Assembly: GCA_029844215.1 (NCBI GenBank)
Contig: CM056724.1
Location: 2,164,307-2,228,306, forward strand
Direction of reading: 5' to 3'
From: Przewalskia tangutica
Lineage: Eukaryota > Streptophyta > Magnoliopsida > Solanales > Solanaceae
DNA length: 64,000 bases
Shown: positions 34,085 through 46,372 of the stretch, in pieces
Layout of the letters: each line of letters begins with the position of its first letter
How positions within the stretch are numbered: the stretch's first letter is position 1
Notes under the pieces: model-generated
The model's input: only the letters and a program-made list of their open reading frames with translations
Databases searched by the model: none
Told to the model about the DNA's origin: nothing
Program-made: the position numbers and the translations under genes

Positions 34085-36693
34085 TGTCACGCCTAAATTT
34101 TCCTAAGTCTTTACTTAGGGCGTGATGGCACTGACAATTATTTTCCACCAGAGCACCATTTAATTCTCTTTATTTAGAAATTTGAACTTATATTCAAATA
34201 CGAGCGATTAATAAAAATAACAATAAAGAAATATGTTTATGACTTTATATGAAAAACATAACGCGAGCCCATGCTCGTGCAAATATTGTTTCTACATAGA
34301 CATACCGACAAAGATTATTCTAAGTTGGAAGGAGATCATTCCACACGGGCATATCCGAGACATTGAACCGACATTCGAACTGACGAGTACCAAGCCCAAA
34401 CAATGGACTTGGTATGAAAAGAGGTCATGGACGATCGCTAGCCTTGACGTGGAGCCTTTCCTCTATCGCCCATTCCTGAAACATGTTAAATAAAGAGTCA
34501 CCTACCATCCGAAAGTGAGAACCTTACCGCAATTCAAAGTAACACCACAATATTCCAAGTGCAATCACATTATAACGTAATAAGCATATTGCAAAAACAT
34601 ATCAAAGTTACAACATCTTTAAATATGCAACAACTCCTCATAGGAAATTCTTGGTTTAACTAACACTTCATTTTATCTCGTATTATACGTTGAGACATTC
34701 CTCGCATTTCCACATGTTTATTACATTTATATATTTGTGAACGCGTATTCACTTTTCATATTTATATATAGGTGAACATGTGTTCATCTTTCATATTTGT
34801 TGCGCGCAACCCGATCCATTATATTTACGTATTTGTGAACACGTATTCACTTTACGTTTTGTTGCGGCGTGCAACCCGATCCATTATGTTTACGTATTTG
34901 TGAATGTGTATTCACTTTACGTTTTGTTGCGGCGTGCAACCCGATCCGTTATATTTACGTATTTGTGAACATATATTCACTTTACGTTTTGTTGCGGCGT
35001 GCAACCCGATCCATTATGTTTACGTATTTGTGAACGCGTATTCACTTTACGTTTTGTTGCGGCGTGCAACCCGATCCATTATATATTTATATATTTATAT
35101 ATTTATGTGAACACGTATTCACTTTTCATATTTTTCAGAAGATCAAACAAATACTATTCTTTTTTTCTAACATTCTGTCATTCATACTTGTAACGATTAT
35201 AACTTTTTAACCATAACTCCAACTAAGGTGTTTCTCAAGCGGAAACTAAGGTAAGACGGGGATCTTTCACTGTACCAAATTTCATTCAAAACTACATTGG
35301 TTAACTAACACAAATTCATCCTCAAAACAGCTACATGAAATTTATTTCGGCAGAATATTTATTAAACAACACTCAATCTTAGAATAGTCACAACTCCTAA
35401 TCTGTAAACCCGTTCAATCCCCATAAATTCTCAAAACGACGAGAACAGAGAGCTACACGTCTCCATGTGAACCATTCTTTCATATTCTGTACCATTTGGT
35501 ACAGTTTTACACTTTTATTCGCTGCCCTTCCTGGATATCGATAGATCCAAGGCAGAAACTTTAAACAGCGATAACTCTCAATCCGTAAGTCGGATAGACC
35601 CCCGTAAGGTCTCAAAATGTCCACAACAAAGAGATCTAGAACTTTCATTTAGAAACAATTTTCATATTCCCACAGATTAGTACAGTTTTACGTTTCAACG
35701 TCCTGCCCTTCTGGATATCGATGAATCCGAGGCAGCAACTTCAAACTACAATAACTCTCAACTCGTAAGTCCGTTTTAATAAATCTTTATATACATCTGT
35801 CCGTAACAGAGAGATTTACAACCATGTAAATTTTCATATAATTCTAATAAGTAAAACTCAATAAAAACAGTCCGTAATTATGCCTTCCGAATTTCGACCA
35901 AATCTCAGGCAGGAACTTTGAACTATGATAACTTTCAAACCGTATGTCCATTTTACCTCATTTTTGGTTCTATATGATCATATTAGAGAGGTGTACAATT
36001 CTTCCAAATTTCATCAAATTCTAACAATTATAACTCAGTGAGAACAGTTCGTAAAGTTCATGACGCAACTAGTTATCTAAACCATCAAAAGTTCAATATT
36101 TCTTTTCAACACTCAATTCTTATTCCAACATGTATTGAACTAAAAATAAAGGATGTTACCAAGAATTTCTGAGTGAGAAAACTCACCTTGTAAGTGTGAA
36201 AAAGATTGTGGTTCGGTTCTACAAGTGGTCCTTGCTCCTCAGTGCTCCCTAATTTTATTGTTCTCCTTCCTCCTCGATATTTTCTTGATTTTTCCTTCTT
36301 GTTCACTTGTTTTTTCGATTTTCTAACCTTTATGTTATGCCCTTTGTTTGTGTGTAAATACAATGTATAAATGAAGGAGTTTTCGATAACCTCTGGGAGG
36401 TGAAAAACAAAAATATTGAAGGGAAATGAAAAGGTGGGGGTGGGGAAGGGCTTAGAGTGTACGTGAAATCTGAAATGCATGCTGCATTTGTTTTTTTTTT
36501 TTTTTTTTTTTTTTGTTTTGTTTTTGTTTTGTTTTTCTTTTGTTTTCTTATTTTCATTTCATCTATCTATTTATCCAACTTTAACACTAACTCTATCCCA
36601 TACAATTTATTCTTTGTTTTTCTTATATATATATATTTTTATTAACCCAACCACAACTATATATTATTATTATTTTTTTTTCCGGATTTTACA
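34085..36693 (-). repeat. 5' LTR of the chromovirus
   Basis: Same length as 25707-28315 and collinear, including the minisatellite (about 34770-35110). Differences are mostly indels such as ACCTGGAC/ACTGAC and CCAGGAG/CCAGAG, plus a longer T run at 36490-36515. Confidence 0.93.
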
Positions 36694-37064
36694 GTTTGCT
36701 CACCAGTTTTTTCAATCATGTATTGGGCATGCAAGACTTTGTGTTTTTGCAACAGGTGTCTTCCTAAACCCCCCGTCCCACCATGACCTTGTCCAGTTTT
36801 AAAAGAATAAACATTTTTACAAGTTTTACATACAACTACTTGATTAGCTACGTCCCTGTCAAAATATTTCCATACAACTGATTTTAATGGTCGTTTTGCC
36901 GGACCTCGTCTCATAGTAGGGGGGATAGGAGGCATTTCACTAGTGGGTGTATCATCATCTTCATTAATAGGTGTATCATCAACTAGAGTGTCATCTAAAT
37001 TAAAATCTTCTTCAATTTCAGGATAATCATTTGTGTCAAAATCATATGGTATTTCAAGAAACAT
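36694..37064 (-). pseudogene. hAT transposase, N-terminal BED zinc finger part
   Basis: The minus frame starts MFLEIPYDFDTND, has an acidic region with EDDDTPTSEMPP, then KSVVWKYFDRDVANQVVVCK, CKTCKNVYSFKTGQGHGGTG and LGRHLLQKHK. This is a BED-type zinc finger (C-x2-C ... H-x4-H) that binds the transposon ends. The frame continues into the LTR of the inserted gypsy element. Together with 23940-25706 it forms the split transposase. Confidence 0.85.
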
Positions 37065-37791
37065 TTCAGGATCTATAAAATCATCTTGTCTAGGAATAAC
37101 TGGAACAGGAATACTAGAAGAAGTACTTTGCCCTTGTTACACCCCTACTAAGAAGCGACTTACCCTTACCCAACATGCCTCTTAGTCCTTTCATTTTAAT
37201 TATGCTAATAAATAGTTAAAGATAATGAAATTAAATGTGCTAAATGAAATAAAGACAAAATAATAATTTAATGAGAGAACGAATGTACCAAACGCCGACG
37301 TAGAGTCGACGTGTAATCGAAAGGTTGAAAATTGAAACTTTGCTCGATAGATAATCCTCAAGCTAGTTGCCAACTTCACTCCCAATTCTCAAATTAATAA
37401 ATAGATTGAATATGTAGACAATGTTGTATAGAGAATTAGAGATTGATTGAGAGATTAGAGAGTAGAAAGATTTGTGAAAATAATAAGAAGAGGACTGAGG
37501 TATTTATAGGGTTAAAAATAAATATAAAGGGTAGGGGGTTGGGGAGGAGGCCTAAAATGGCCGTTGTCCAATCCCAAAATGTAAAATGGCCGTTGGACAA
37601 CGCTATTTTGTGCAAAGCGGTCGAGGCGGGATTTGGGGCGGGTCGGGCGGGTCGGGCGGGATCGGGGCTCGGCGGGCTGTGACCATACCGTCCCCGCCTG
37701 CCGAGCCCCGATCCCGTTTTTTTAATACCGGTGTCGTGTCGAGTCGGGTCCGACCGACGGGTCGGCCCGGCCCACTGGCCAGCCCTAAAAA
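37065..37791. other. 5' region and GC-rich end of the hAT element
   Basis: Contains a putative non-coding leader and, at 37615-37785, GGGCGGGTCGGGCGGGTCGG-type sequence forming the subterminal region, ending GGCCAGCCCTAAAAA. Confidence 0.6.
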
Positions 37792-37990
37792 GTTTGATCT
37801 AGTACTAAAACATATCATGGATGTGCGGACTAAGCATACACCAAGCGTTCGTATTCTGCCACATAGACAAAAACATGATATTTAGTAAGTGTAAAAAGGT
37901 ATTGTCACAAATGCATTGTCCATTAATATTCAAGTTCCAAACATGAATCAAAGAATCTCGAATCATGTATAGTAGTCCCCATAAATTACA
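37792..37990. repeat. Continuation of the tandem repeat array right of the hAT
   Basis: TTTGATCTAGTACTAAAACA and TGGATGTGCGGACTAAGCATA continue the unit interrupted at 23232, which supports the hAT boundaries. Confidence 0.7.
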
Positions 37991-38107
37991 ATGGTCTCAT
38001 TAATATTGACGTTATTGACTCAACAACTTTGAGGAATGACCAATCTATTGATTGAGCCTATTTTCATCCGTCTAACTTCAGTTAAACGGTTAATCATCCA
38101 CTCCTAC

Positions 38108-39060
38108 GCAATATTAACCACAAGATATGCTTCTCCCAATATTTCCACTTGGAATTCTATTCTTGCTTCCCAAAATCTTGAATTTCATGAGAAGTACAAG
38201 TTAATTCACAGAGTCCCCAATATCCACTGAGTTGGAGACTAAATCTAACATCAGTGAAGCTATTTTTGGTGATGGAAGTAGTTGCCTCAACACTGCTTCT
38301 TCAATTAAAAAAACCACTTCTAATTACGATTATAAGAATTTCTCATTAAGGTAACTAAAATAGGCCGTGCGGAGTTTTTTTTTTTTTTTGGTGAAGAAAA
38401 TAGGTATTCATAAAAGTTAAAATCAATCCGTCAACTAGAACCCGGGAAATAAAATAGGTATAACGATTGGAAGACTCAACTGAATTGGTAGTGATCATAG
38501 CCCTAGATCTATCTCTTCTCCGATAAAAATTCCATCTTTCCTGGTTGAGGTTCATTATTAGTTTTATTTTCTTTTTAGTTAGTTGATAATTATAACTTAA
38601 ATTTTATTTCTTTTTTAGATAATTAGAATTAGTTTATTTAATAAATAGTTAACCACAAATCTTTGTGGGTATGATATCTGGACTTACATTCTATATTATA
38701 CGACTACGTCCATTTGCATGTGTATTTGGAAGCAACAATAAGCTGACAATTTCTTCAAAATCCCAACATTTTCTTGATTCTTCACTGCCATTTCTTGAAA
38801 TTCTCTAAAAAGAAGTCATTTTGCACTTCTTCTTTGAATTTTTTTGTTGAAGGAACGAAGAAGGTTTTAGGAAAATGAAGTAGATTATTTTGATATATAT
38901 AGAGGAAAAGAAGGACAAGATTGGAAATTAATTCTATTTCTATCACTATCAATCAAGCTATTTATTAATGTGAACAACACTGAAATCACCTATCAATAGT
39001 TTGACACGTTTTCACATGAGACCGATTTAATGGTGACCACTAATATAATTTTGTATTTTT
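38108..39060 (-). pseudogene. Collapsed ALMT duplicate keeping only the two gene ends
   Basis: 38108-38334 is clearly similar to the end of the last ALMT exon (39688-39920), for instance ATTAACCACAAGATATGCTTCT and GATGGAAGTAGTTGCC. 38748-38791 matches the first codons of ALMT exon 1, with the ATG at 38791-38789 and CCAACATTTTCTTGATTCTT. 38792-39060 matches the ALMT 5' flank with its TATATATA stretch. Exons 2-5, most of exon 1 and the introns are absent; about 410 bp of other sequence (38335-38747) sits between. Orientation and order match the intact gene, so this is a tandem duplicate with a large internal deletion. Confidence 0.85.
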
Positions 39061-39249
39061 ATATTCATTCTTATTTATTATTTTTAATATTGGTTTAAAG
39101 TTTAGATATAAATCATATAATATTATTTGTGGTTTTAATAGATAAATTCTATTTCTTATTTCTTATTTGTGGTTTGATATTATATTATATTATATTATAT
39201 TATATGAAAGAAGAAAAATAGAATATGAATCAAACTCGACAACGTTTCT

Positions 39250-39682
39250 ATATCACAAATAGTTTATTATTCATTTCATACCATCTCGCCCTTTTTACAA
39301 TGAGCTTCGGGGCTTTGGTCTAGTGATACAAATATATCGATGATGTATGAGTTAGGCATACATCATCAGTGGTTCTAACGGTGTCATACATACAAAAGTC
39401 TGATATGTAATAAGCGTAAAATTGTACAAAGCAACATATTCATTATCCATCCATCGAGCTTCGGACATGAATCAACGAGTATAAAATTGTGTGTGACTGA
39501 TCCTCGAAGATTACGATGTTGACCTCATTCACTCACAAGTAGTTTATGTTTCATTTCATACCATCTCACTTTATAAAAAGGTATAGGAACAAATCCATTC
39601 TCCATCCATCGGTTTCGAACTCAGATCAATGAGTATCTAACCGTGAGTCACTGGCCCTCGAAGATTACAATATTGACCTTAT
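39250..39682. repeat. Third block of the tandem repeat, 3' of ALMT
   Basis: CATTTCATACCATCTCGCC, TTTACAATGAGCTTCGGGGC, then GTAGTTTATGTTTCATTTC again at about 39540. It abuts the ALMT stop codon. Confidence 0.65.
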
Positions 39683-42600
39683 TCACTCAACATTAACCAC
39701 AAGATGTGCTGCTCCAATATTGCCACTTGGGATTCTACTCTTGCTCCCCAATCTCTTTGGTTTTGAGGACAAACTCTTGAATTTCAGAAGTCCAGCAAGT
39801 TGATTCACAGAGTCCACAATTTCCACTGAATTGGACACTAAATCTAGCATAAATGAAGCAATTCTTGTTGATGGAAGTAGCTTTTGTAACTCTGCTTCTT
39901 CAATTAAACCACCACTTTTAATTATGGACCTTAGGTTTTCAGCTGCTGCTTTTGCCTTTAGAATATGAGAATCAGTTGTTGGATAAAGGGTCATTGTCTT
40001 CATTGACATTGCTATTTCCTTCAATGCACTACCACACTCTATACTCATCTTTGTGCATGGTTCTTGAATTCTTTTCCTTCCCTCTGGTGTCTGAAAAAAG
40101 TAACATAAATTAGCTTACAGTAAGTTTAAGTTCTATAAACTGATAGTTTATAAAAGGCTAACTTGCTACACGAAGCACCCCGTATTTGTTAGAAAAAATT
40201 GGCTTACATTATTTAAAACATTTTCTTTATATTTTAACTATTTCGAGTTGTTTGGTAGTCCATAACATGAGCCAAATTATAGGTGTGGTAATTAGATATT
40301 GGCTGCACTTTATGTGCTTGGCGGGTCTAGTGAGGCGGTGAGTGTAGGCTTAACCCAATGAGGTCCATACTTGATTGGCCCATTAGGATTTCAATATTGC
40401 AGTTAGATCCCCTCCTCTAACCCTATAATAAAGCACCTATTGGCTCTAATGCATTATCACAATACAAAAAGTAAAGATGTGAGGTTGTTGTTTCATTGAT
40501 GTCGTCTTAACGAGAAGGGTAATAGAGAGGAAGGCATAATTTGTTTTATTGTCTGTTATGGCTCAAACAGGTACGCCGTTTGAATCTACTAACTTTATTA
40601 ATTTATGTCCTATTATGATGTTTGATCTTGGAATTATAATATTAAATATCTTATAGTATTCACTCAGTGGAAAAGGGTCGTAAACTAAAGAGAATTGATG
40701 CAAGCAACATACTCAGACATAAACAATAATAGCTGATTTCACGATTTGTATTAACTTATAGGACACATGGAGACTTTATTGTTGTTCCAAGGCTCCTCTT
40801 ATAAATTAACTTAGATATTTCTATATAGTGAGTATATAAGAAGAGGAGTCTTGGATCAACAATACAGTTGTCTTTGTGTGACCTACAAGTTACCGATCGG
40901 GTGATGCTATCAATCATCGGTGCTTGTGTCAGGATAGAGTGTCTACATTACACTCGACCTCTTGGCATATGATCTTTTCCCAAATCTGCATTAACGTGGA
41001 ATACTTTGTGCATCTTGCTGCCTCCCCCCACCCCCATAGTCTATAAATTCTTTATATTGTACCATCAATTAATTTGACCAACACTAACAAGTAACAAAAT
41101 TCTTCACAACAAGGCCTTCTATTCTTATTTGGAAAATAGTGTAATAAAATTCATTCAATTGCACTGATATAAAAATTATTTACACGGCCCATTTATATAA
41201 CTTTAAGTCCAAATTAACTTTATATTAAATGTAGCATTTTAATTGTCGAGGATGTATTGATTTAGTATAGTTACCATATTGCAGGAGGCAAGTTCTGACT
41301 TCAAAGCATTGATGTAAATGGCACATTCACGAACAAGATCTCCAATCTTCAAATATTGTCCCCATGGATGTCTGTACCTGAATTTGCCATGATGTGGCTC
41401 CCATTTTGCAAAGTTGACCTAGATGGAAAAATTGCAATATTAGAACTCAATGTTAAATTACTTGTGCTTTTATTTCAGTTTAATAGCCTGTTAAACCAAA
41501 CTTTCGATGCCCATTTTGAACAAGGCCGGCTAAAGCCTAAAGATATTAAGGCCCCAAATTATTTATATTATTATCTATATAATAATTAAAATAATTATGT
41601 ATTTATTATTAGTGATAAATATTTTTTTCTAATTGATTATTATTAATTTTTATTAATAATTACACACATATTTATAAAATTTATACCACTTTTTAAAAAT
41701 ATGATTGATGTAGTTCTAATTTAAAAGTGTATGTATTAATTTTTTAATTACTTCCTCCTCACGAAAATTTACCTGGATTGACTATATTTTAAATTTTAAA
41801 AAATGTTATTGTCAAATATAATTAACTACCTTTCTTTTTAAGAAGCTATAATAATAAATATCAAGTAAATTTTATAAAACTTTGCTAAATAAATAAAAGG
41901 CCTCTTTTTAAATTTCGACTTTAGGCCACCTATTCTTTTGAGCAAGCCCTGATTTTGAAAAATTCAAAAAATTAGAGAGTAGCAGTTTGTGTTTAATTGA
42001 CTAATTTACGTTTACAAATATTCAAGCAACAATTATATTTTGCCAAGGTTCCAAATGTGCTTCTGGAGGAAAACTCTTTTCTTAACTTCAGAAAAACTTC
42101 TGCTACTACTGAAAAACACTATTTTTTATAATAGTTTGATCAAATACCTCTTCTTTTTAAAATAAATACTTTTTTTAAAAAAAAAAAATTGAATTTCCAG
42201 ATAGCTTGGCCAAAGAGATTATTAATTTAACTTGGTTGTGACTAACCAGATTTTCTTCACTAGCTTTTGAGTTGATAACACATTTGTATTCCTCAAGAGA
42301 TGTTCTCTCTAGTTCTTCTTCAGACTTGACATCTAGTTTCTTGAAGTATTTTCCATATCCTGTAAATTAATGCAAACAAATTTAATCAACACAAAATTTT
42401 GACTAAACGAATCATGTCATGTATAAAGTAATATATACTTTTTCGTCATAATTTAAGTGTATTAGTTTAATTTGACACGGAATTTAAAAAATAAATAGAG
42501 ACTTTTGAATTTCTGACTTTAAATTAAAGATTTGTGAGGTTTTGTGGTATTAAATTTGTCTATGGATTAGAAAACCTATCAAATATAGAAAGAGACACTC

Positions 42601-45600
42601 TTTTTAAGACAGATCAAAAAGCAGATCAAAAAGAAAAGTAAGACATTTAAATTGAGACGGATAGAATACTTGTTAGTTACGTTACATTGACTATATTTTA
42701 TATATTTATATAATCATACTGAAAGTATATGTATGTTCTAGAGACAATCTGTATTAGGACACAATGTACTTTATACACATTCATATTTATATTAATGATG
42801 ATTAATATTATGACAATTTGCATTTGTTGAATTATTAGTTGATTGTTTATAAAATTCTATAAATGCATCCCTAGAGGTTACGTGTTTATTAATGATGTGA
42901 GAATTAATGTTATAACGTAACTCTTAAATTACCTCGACTAATGATCATCGAAATTGGGATATCGACGATATGCGATACGTCGACATGTGATCTGCATCAT
43001 ATCCTTAGTAGATGTAGTATGTCTCACTTGCTACGAGTTATGGCAACTCATGATGGACACATGGATACTTGTTGAAGTATTGGTATGTCCTGCTGATATA
43101 CTGTTTTGTTATATGTCTATAATGTCATCGACGAGTGGGAGATAAAAGTCCTTAGACTTGAGGTCAATATCATCTTGTTTACGGAGTAATGTACTTTGAT
43201 CCTGTCCTAAGCTTGTTTTGGGTGCATTACGAAGAAGATTAAAGGTGGTATGTGAGCCAAGAAAGGATTCATTCCTTGAATTTATATTCGAGTGAACACT
43301 CAGGTACTCATATGGTATTAGGTTGACTAAGTCATTGGCGATGCTGATGGGCGTATACGTGACATAGTCCTGTTGTCAACTAATATAGATGAGTTATAAT
43401 AATCAAGCCATTTGAATAGACACTTGACAAATTCTAAACTTGATTGAGTGTGTCATGAATGAAGGATTTTATCTTTCCACATATAGGTTCAGTTCACATA
43501 TTTTGTGTAGCTAAACTTTACATATTGGGATCGTCTTCCGGCGCAGTCTAGGAGTTTCGTGAAGATCCTAATGTAATTAGTGACGATATGTAAAGGCATG
43601 AAGGGTAACACTAAGTCAAATGTTTCGTCGATTGAAGGATGTAATTAAAAGGAGATTATACCTATATGTTCGGTTGATGACGGGACATTAAAATGAGAAA
43701 AGATTGAAAAATAGGACAGGACCGCGGTGTCAAGAACAGGCGACCATGATGCCTCTTTAGTGGGACGCGGTGCGTCTGGTCTGGCGATTAGGCTAGCCAC
43801 GAAAACCACTAAGCCTCCATCAACTATAAATAGAGGGCTTACCTCCCATTTCAAATACATCAAAACCTAAGAGAGGTAAATCTCTTCTAAAGTTCTGTCA
43901 GAATTCTAGCATTCCTGACTTAGCAAATTACATCACAGTTCTCCAAAACTTACAAATCGAGGGTCGTTTGCGTGTGCACCCTCAGACTACACAAAGATTG
44001 AAGATTCAACTGTTTGGTTGATTAATTAAAAATGTAAGTCTTCTGTCGAAGTTTTACATTTACTATGTGCTTTGTATTTTCATTACATATGCAGTTCGAC
44101 CGTCGCCGGGTTTAAAAAATAAATTTTTAAATTTCGCTGCGTATACGAACCCAACATAAACACCTATCAATATCATACTAAAATTGCATTGAATTCAATT
44201 GACTCATACACCAATCTTTGATACACATATGACATCGGTTTGTTCAACTTCTAACAAGTTTTAAGTACACTCTAAATTATTAATTTATACATATATTTAA
44301 TAAACTTTAGTCATGTCATTTGATTTGACAGGACGACAAAATTTCCTGTAATATCTAAAATGTCACACATCGGTTGAGAAAATAGGTTGTTGTCTCTGTT
44401 ATATAAAGTTTGTCTATCTTCATTTAATAAACTAACTTTTCAGGTTAAACTAAACCTAAAATTTATTATTCTACATTATATGAGAACCAAACATAATCAC
44501 ATTCTTAATTTACCCAATGTTAGACCCGTCATTATGTCATCATTTTGGGGAATATATAGGCAGTTGTTACTCCCTTCGACCCGAAAATATTTGTGACTTT
44601 TTATTTTTCGAGATTAAAACTATGTGAACTTTGATCAACATTTTAATTAAAATATTTTTTTATCATATTAATATAATAAGAATTACAACTTATTGTACTT
44701 GTCGTATAATTTTCAGACATTCAAATTTTGAGATTGCTTTTGGTTTAAGGTGTATTTTCCTTACGATTATATTTAAATAAAAGAGAATCAAAAGTGAGGA
44801 AAGATGATGTACGTACCTTCAAGGGAAATTCCAAGTTCTTCAATATTTGTAGCTATTAAATTGTGAAGATCTTCACCAGCCCACACAGGGCATATGACCA
44901 CATTAAACAATATTGCGGCCGCGCCCCCGATGAGGATCGTCGTCGCCCTTGTAATCGCCTTATCGAGCACCATGTGATCCCGATACCCCGAGACAGAGAT
45001 CATAGAGAATGTCAGAATGAAAATGAGTATGCCATAGTCATATCTCGCCTTCAATTTTGGCATGAATCTCATGAACGTTGCTATTGAGGCTGTTTTAACC
45101 ACATCATTAAATCACATGAAACTTGTCAGGTCGTTCATACAAATAGAAATTAAGTTATATATATAAGTAGATCTCTAAGGAAAAGTTGAACATCAATTTA
45201 CCTACTGAGAAGACAGATGTTCCAAGTATTATTGGTTGCAATTTGTTTGATCTTGAAAAGGTAGCAAGTTTATGAGCTGCAACACCTAATGAACCAGCTA
45301 AAAATGTTGCAATTCCTCTGTTAACTCCTTTCCCAAGTGTTGCTCCTACAAAACAAATAAAAAAGATATGTCGATTAATTCAATGAAAAATATAAAATGA
45401 TGAGTAGACAAGATATTTATCTTTAGGTTCGGTCGAAGTTTTATAACCTAATAAAATGTAACTCTTCAAATCAACAAGAGAATTCAATAAAAAAATATTA
45501 AATGAAAAACTTACCAACAGAAAACTCGAAGACGACGACAACAGTCAAAACTGCCCACATTGAGGAAACACCAAATCCTTCATAATCAAACAATGGTTCA

Positions 45601-45774
45601 AAGTAGTAAAACAATGAGACTATGGCAATTGCCAATCCAACTTTCACTGAATGAACTAATTTTCTTGGATCATCTTCAGCTATTTGCTTCACATAGCTCC
45701 CAAATGAACACACCTTATTAGAAGCTGGCAATTTCTTCAAAATCCCAACATTTTCTTGATTCTTCACTGCCATT
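39683..45774 (-). CDS. ALMT: Aluminium-activated malate transporter (ALMT) family anion channel, six exons
   Basis: Exons (minus): 45774-45516, 45345-45202, 45089-44817, 42359-42247, 41418-41275, 40090-39683. All introns are GT-AG and all phases join without a break: 1341 nt, 446 residues, slightly short for ALMTs. The N-terminal membrane domain has RKLVHSVKVGLAIAIVSLFY, GVSSMWAVLTVVVVFEFSVG, then GATLGKGVNRGIATFLAG, RFMPKLKARYDYGILIF, LTFSMISVSGYR and the family motif CPVWAGEDLHNLIATN. The cytosolic C-terminal half has WEPHHGKFRYRHPWGQYLK, the ALMT-typical W-E-P block, and ends in a helical, Ser-rich tail. ALMTs are plasma-membrane or vacuolar channels for malate and other anions, used in root Al tolerance, guard cells and turgor; which role applies cannot be told from sequence alone. 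No inactivating change is seen. A shortened duplicate lies downstream (38108-39060). Confidence 0.93.
42734..44156 (+). mobile_element. Probable solo LTR in ALMT intron 3
   Basis: The right end GTATACGAACCCAACA (to 44156) and a plus-strand CTATAAATAGAGGGC TATA box at about 43823, followed by about 330 bases of leader, look like U3-R-U5 of an LTR. The left end TGTTCTAGAGAC at 42734 is a guess; the flanks ATGTA and TAAAC are not a target duplication. It lies antisense to ALMT in the 2.46 kb intron. Confidence 0.45.
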
Positions 45775-46010
45775 TCTTGATTTCCTTTGAAGAAGGTTTT
45801 ACTATAAAGGAAAAAGAAGTTGATTATTTTGATATATATATATATATGTAGAGAGGAAACGGAGGACAAGATTGAGAAATTATTTATATTTCTATCACTA
45901 TCAGTCGAGCTATTTATTAATGTGTACAACACAGAAATCACCTGTAAATAGTTTGACACGTTTTCACACATGAGGTCGACTTAATGGTGACAACTAGTAT
46001 ACTTTTTGTA
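45775..46010 (-). promoter_or_regulatory. ALMT 5' flank with TATA stretch
   Basis: A long alternating TA run at about 45828-45848 lies 54-74 bases before the ATG and could serve as TATA box. The same flank is kept, with a shorter TA run, in front of the truncated duplicate (38884-39060). Confidence 0.5.
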
Positions 46011-46172
46011 TTCATTCTTAAGTATTTCTTAACTGTATTTATTATTGTTGTGACTAATCCGTATAAAACTAGATTGGATCTTTTTTGAAACATTAATTGA
46101 GATTTAGATATTATTTGTATTGTTATTATATATTGTAGCTTCTTTATGTTATAAATTAGTCGAATAAAAAAA

Positions 46173-46372
46173 ATTGTCCACTTAGTCTTTATTTTTTAGA
46201 TAAAAAATAGTGTTCACTTACCAAATCAAGAAAAAACTAATCTTACTTTTACAAGTTAGGTGATCAATCCCAATACCTATTTAATTGGGGGCATTTTAGT
46301 CAAATTATATATTTTTGTCTAGGAGTTAGTATTTTGTTAATGAATGTGAAAATGACTAAATGGACACTCTTT
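46173..46372. mobile_element. Possible short MITE
   Basis: TTGTCCACTTAGTC near the left end and GACTAAATGGACA near the right end are inverted, about 200 bp apart, with AT-rich, non-coding sequence between. No target duplication was confirmed. Confidence 0.35.

Larger units (their letters stand above)
25707..36693 (-). mobile_element. Ty3/gypsy chromovirus (Tekay-like) inserted in the hAT transposase gene
   Basis: Two LTRs of 2609 bp each, start TGTCACGCC, end GGATTTTACA, with the target duplication GTTTG at 25702-25706 and 36694-36698. The minus-strand order is 5' LTR, tRNA-Met-type primer site, gag, protease, RT, RNase H, integrase, chromodomain remnant, purine tract, 3' LTR. RT before integrase defines gypsy; a chromodomain-like end points to a chromovirus. 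LTR differences are mostly one- to three-base indels in C/G words. The internal genes are heavily frameshifted, oddly so for such similar LTRs. Confidence 0.93.
23233..37791 (-). mobile_element. hAT superfamily transposon split by a gypsy element
   Basis: The outer flanks CTTTGATC (23225-23232) and GTTTGATC (37792-37799) form an 8-bp target duplication with one mismatch, as expected for hAT. The ends are related (right end on minus: TAGGGCTGGCCAGTGGGCCGG; left: TAGTGCGGTGGGCGG). Both subterminal regions are strikingly GC-rich, a usual hAT feature. The transposase gene runs on the minus strand and is cut in two by the insertion at 25707-36693. Removing that insert leaves an element of about 3.6 kb. 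Confidence 0.8.

Noticed and set aside
41356..41589. 77-codon plus ORF antisense to ALMT exon 5
   Set aside because: It is the shadow of a real exon on the other strand plus intron sequence.
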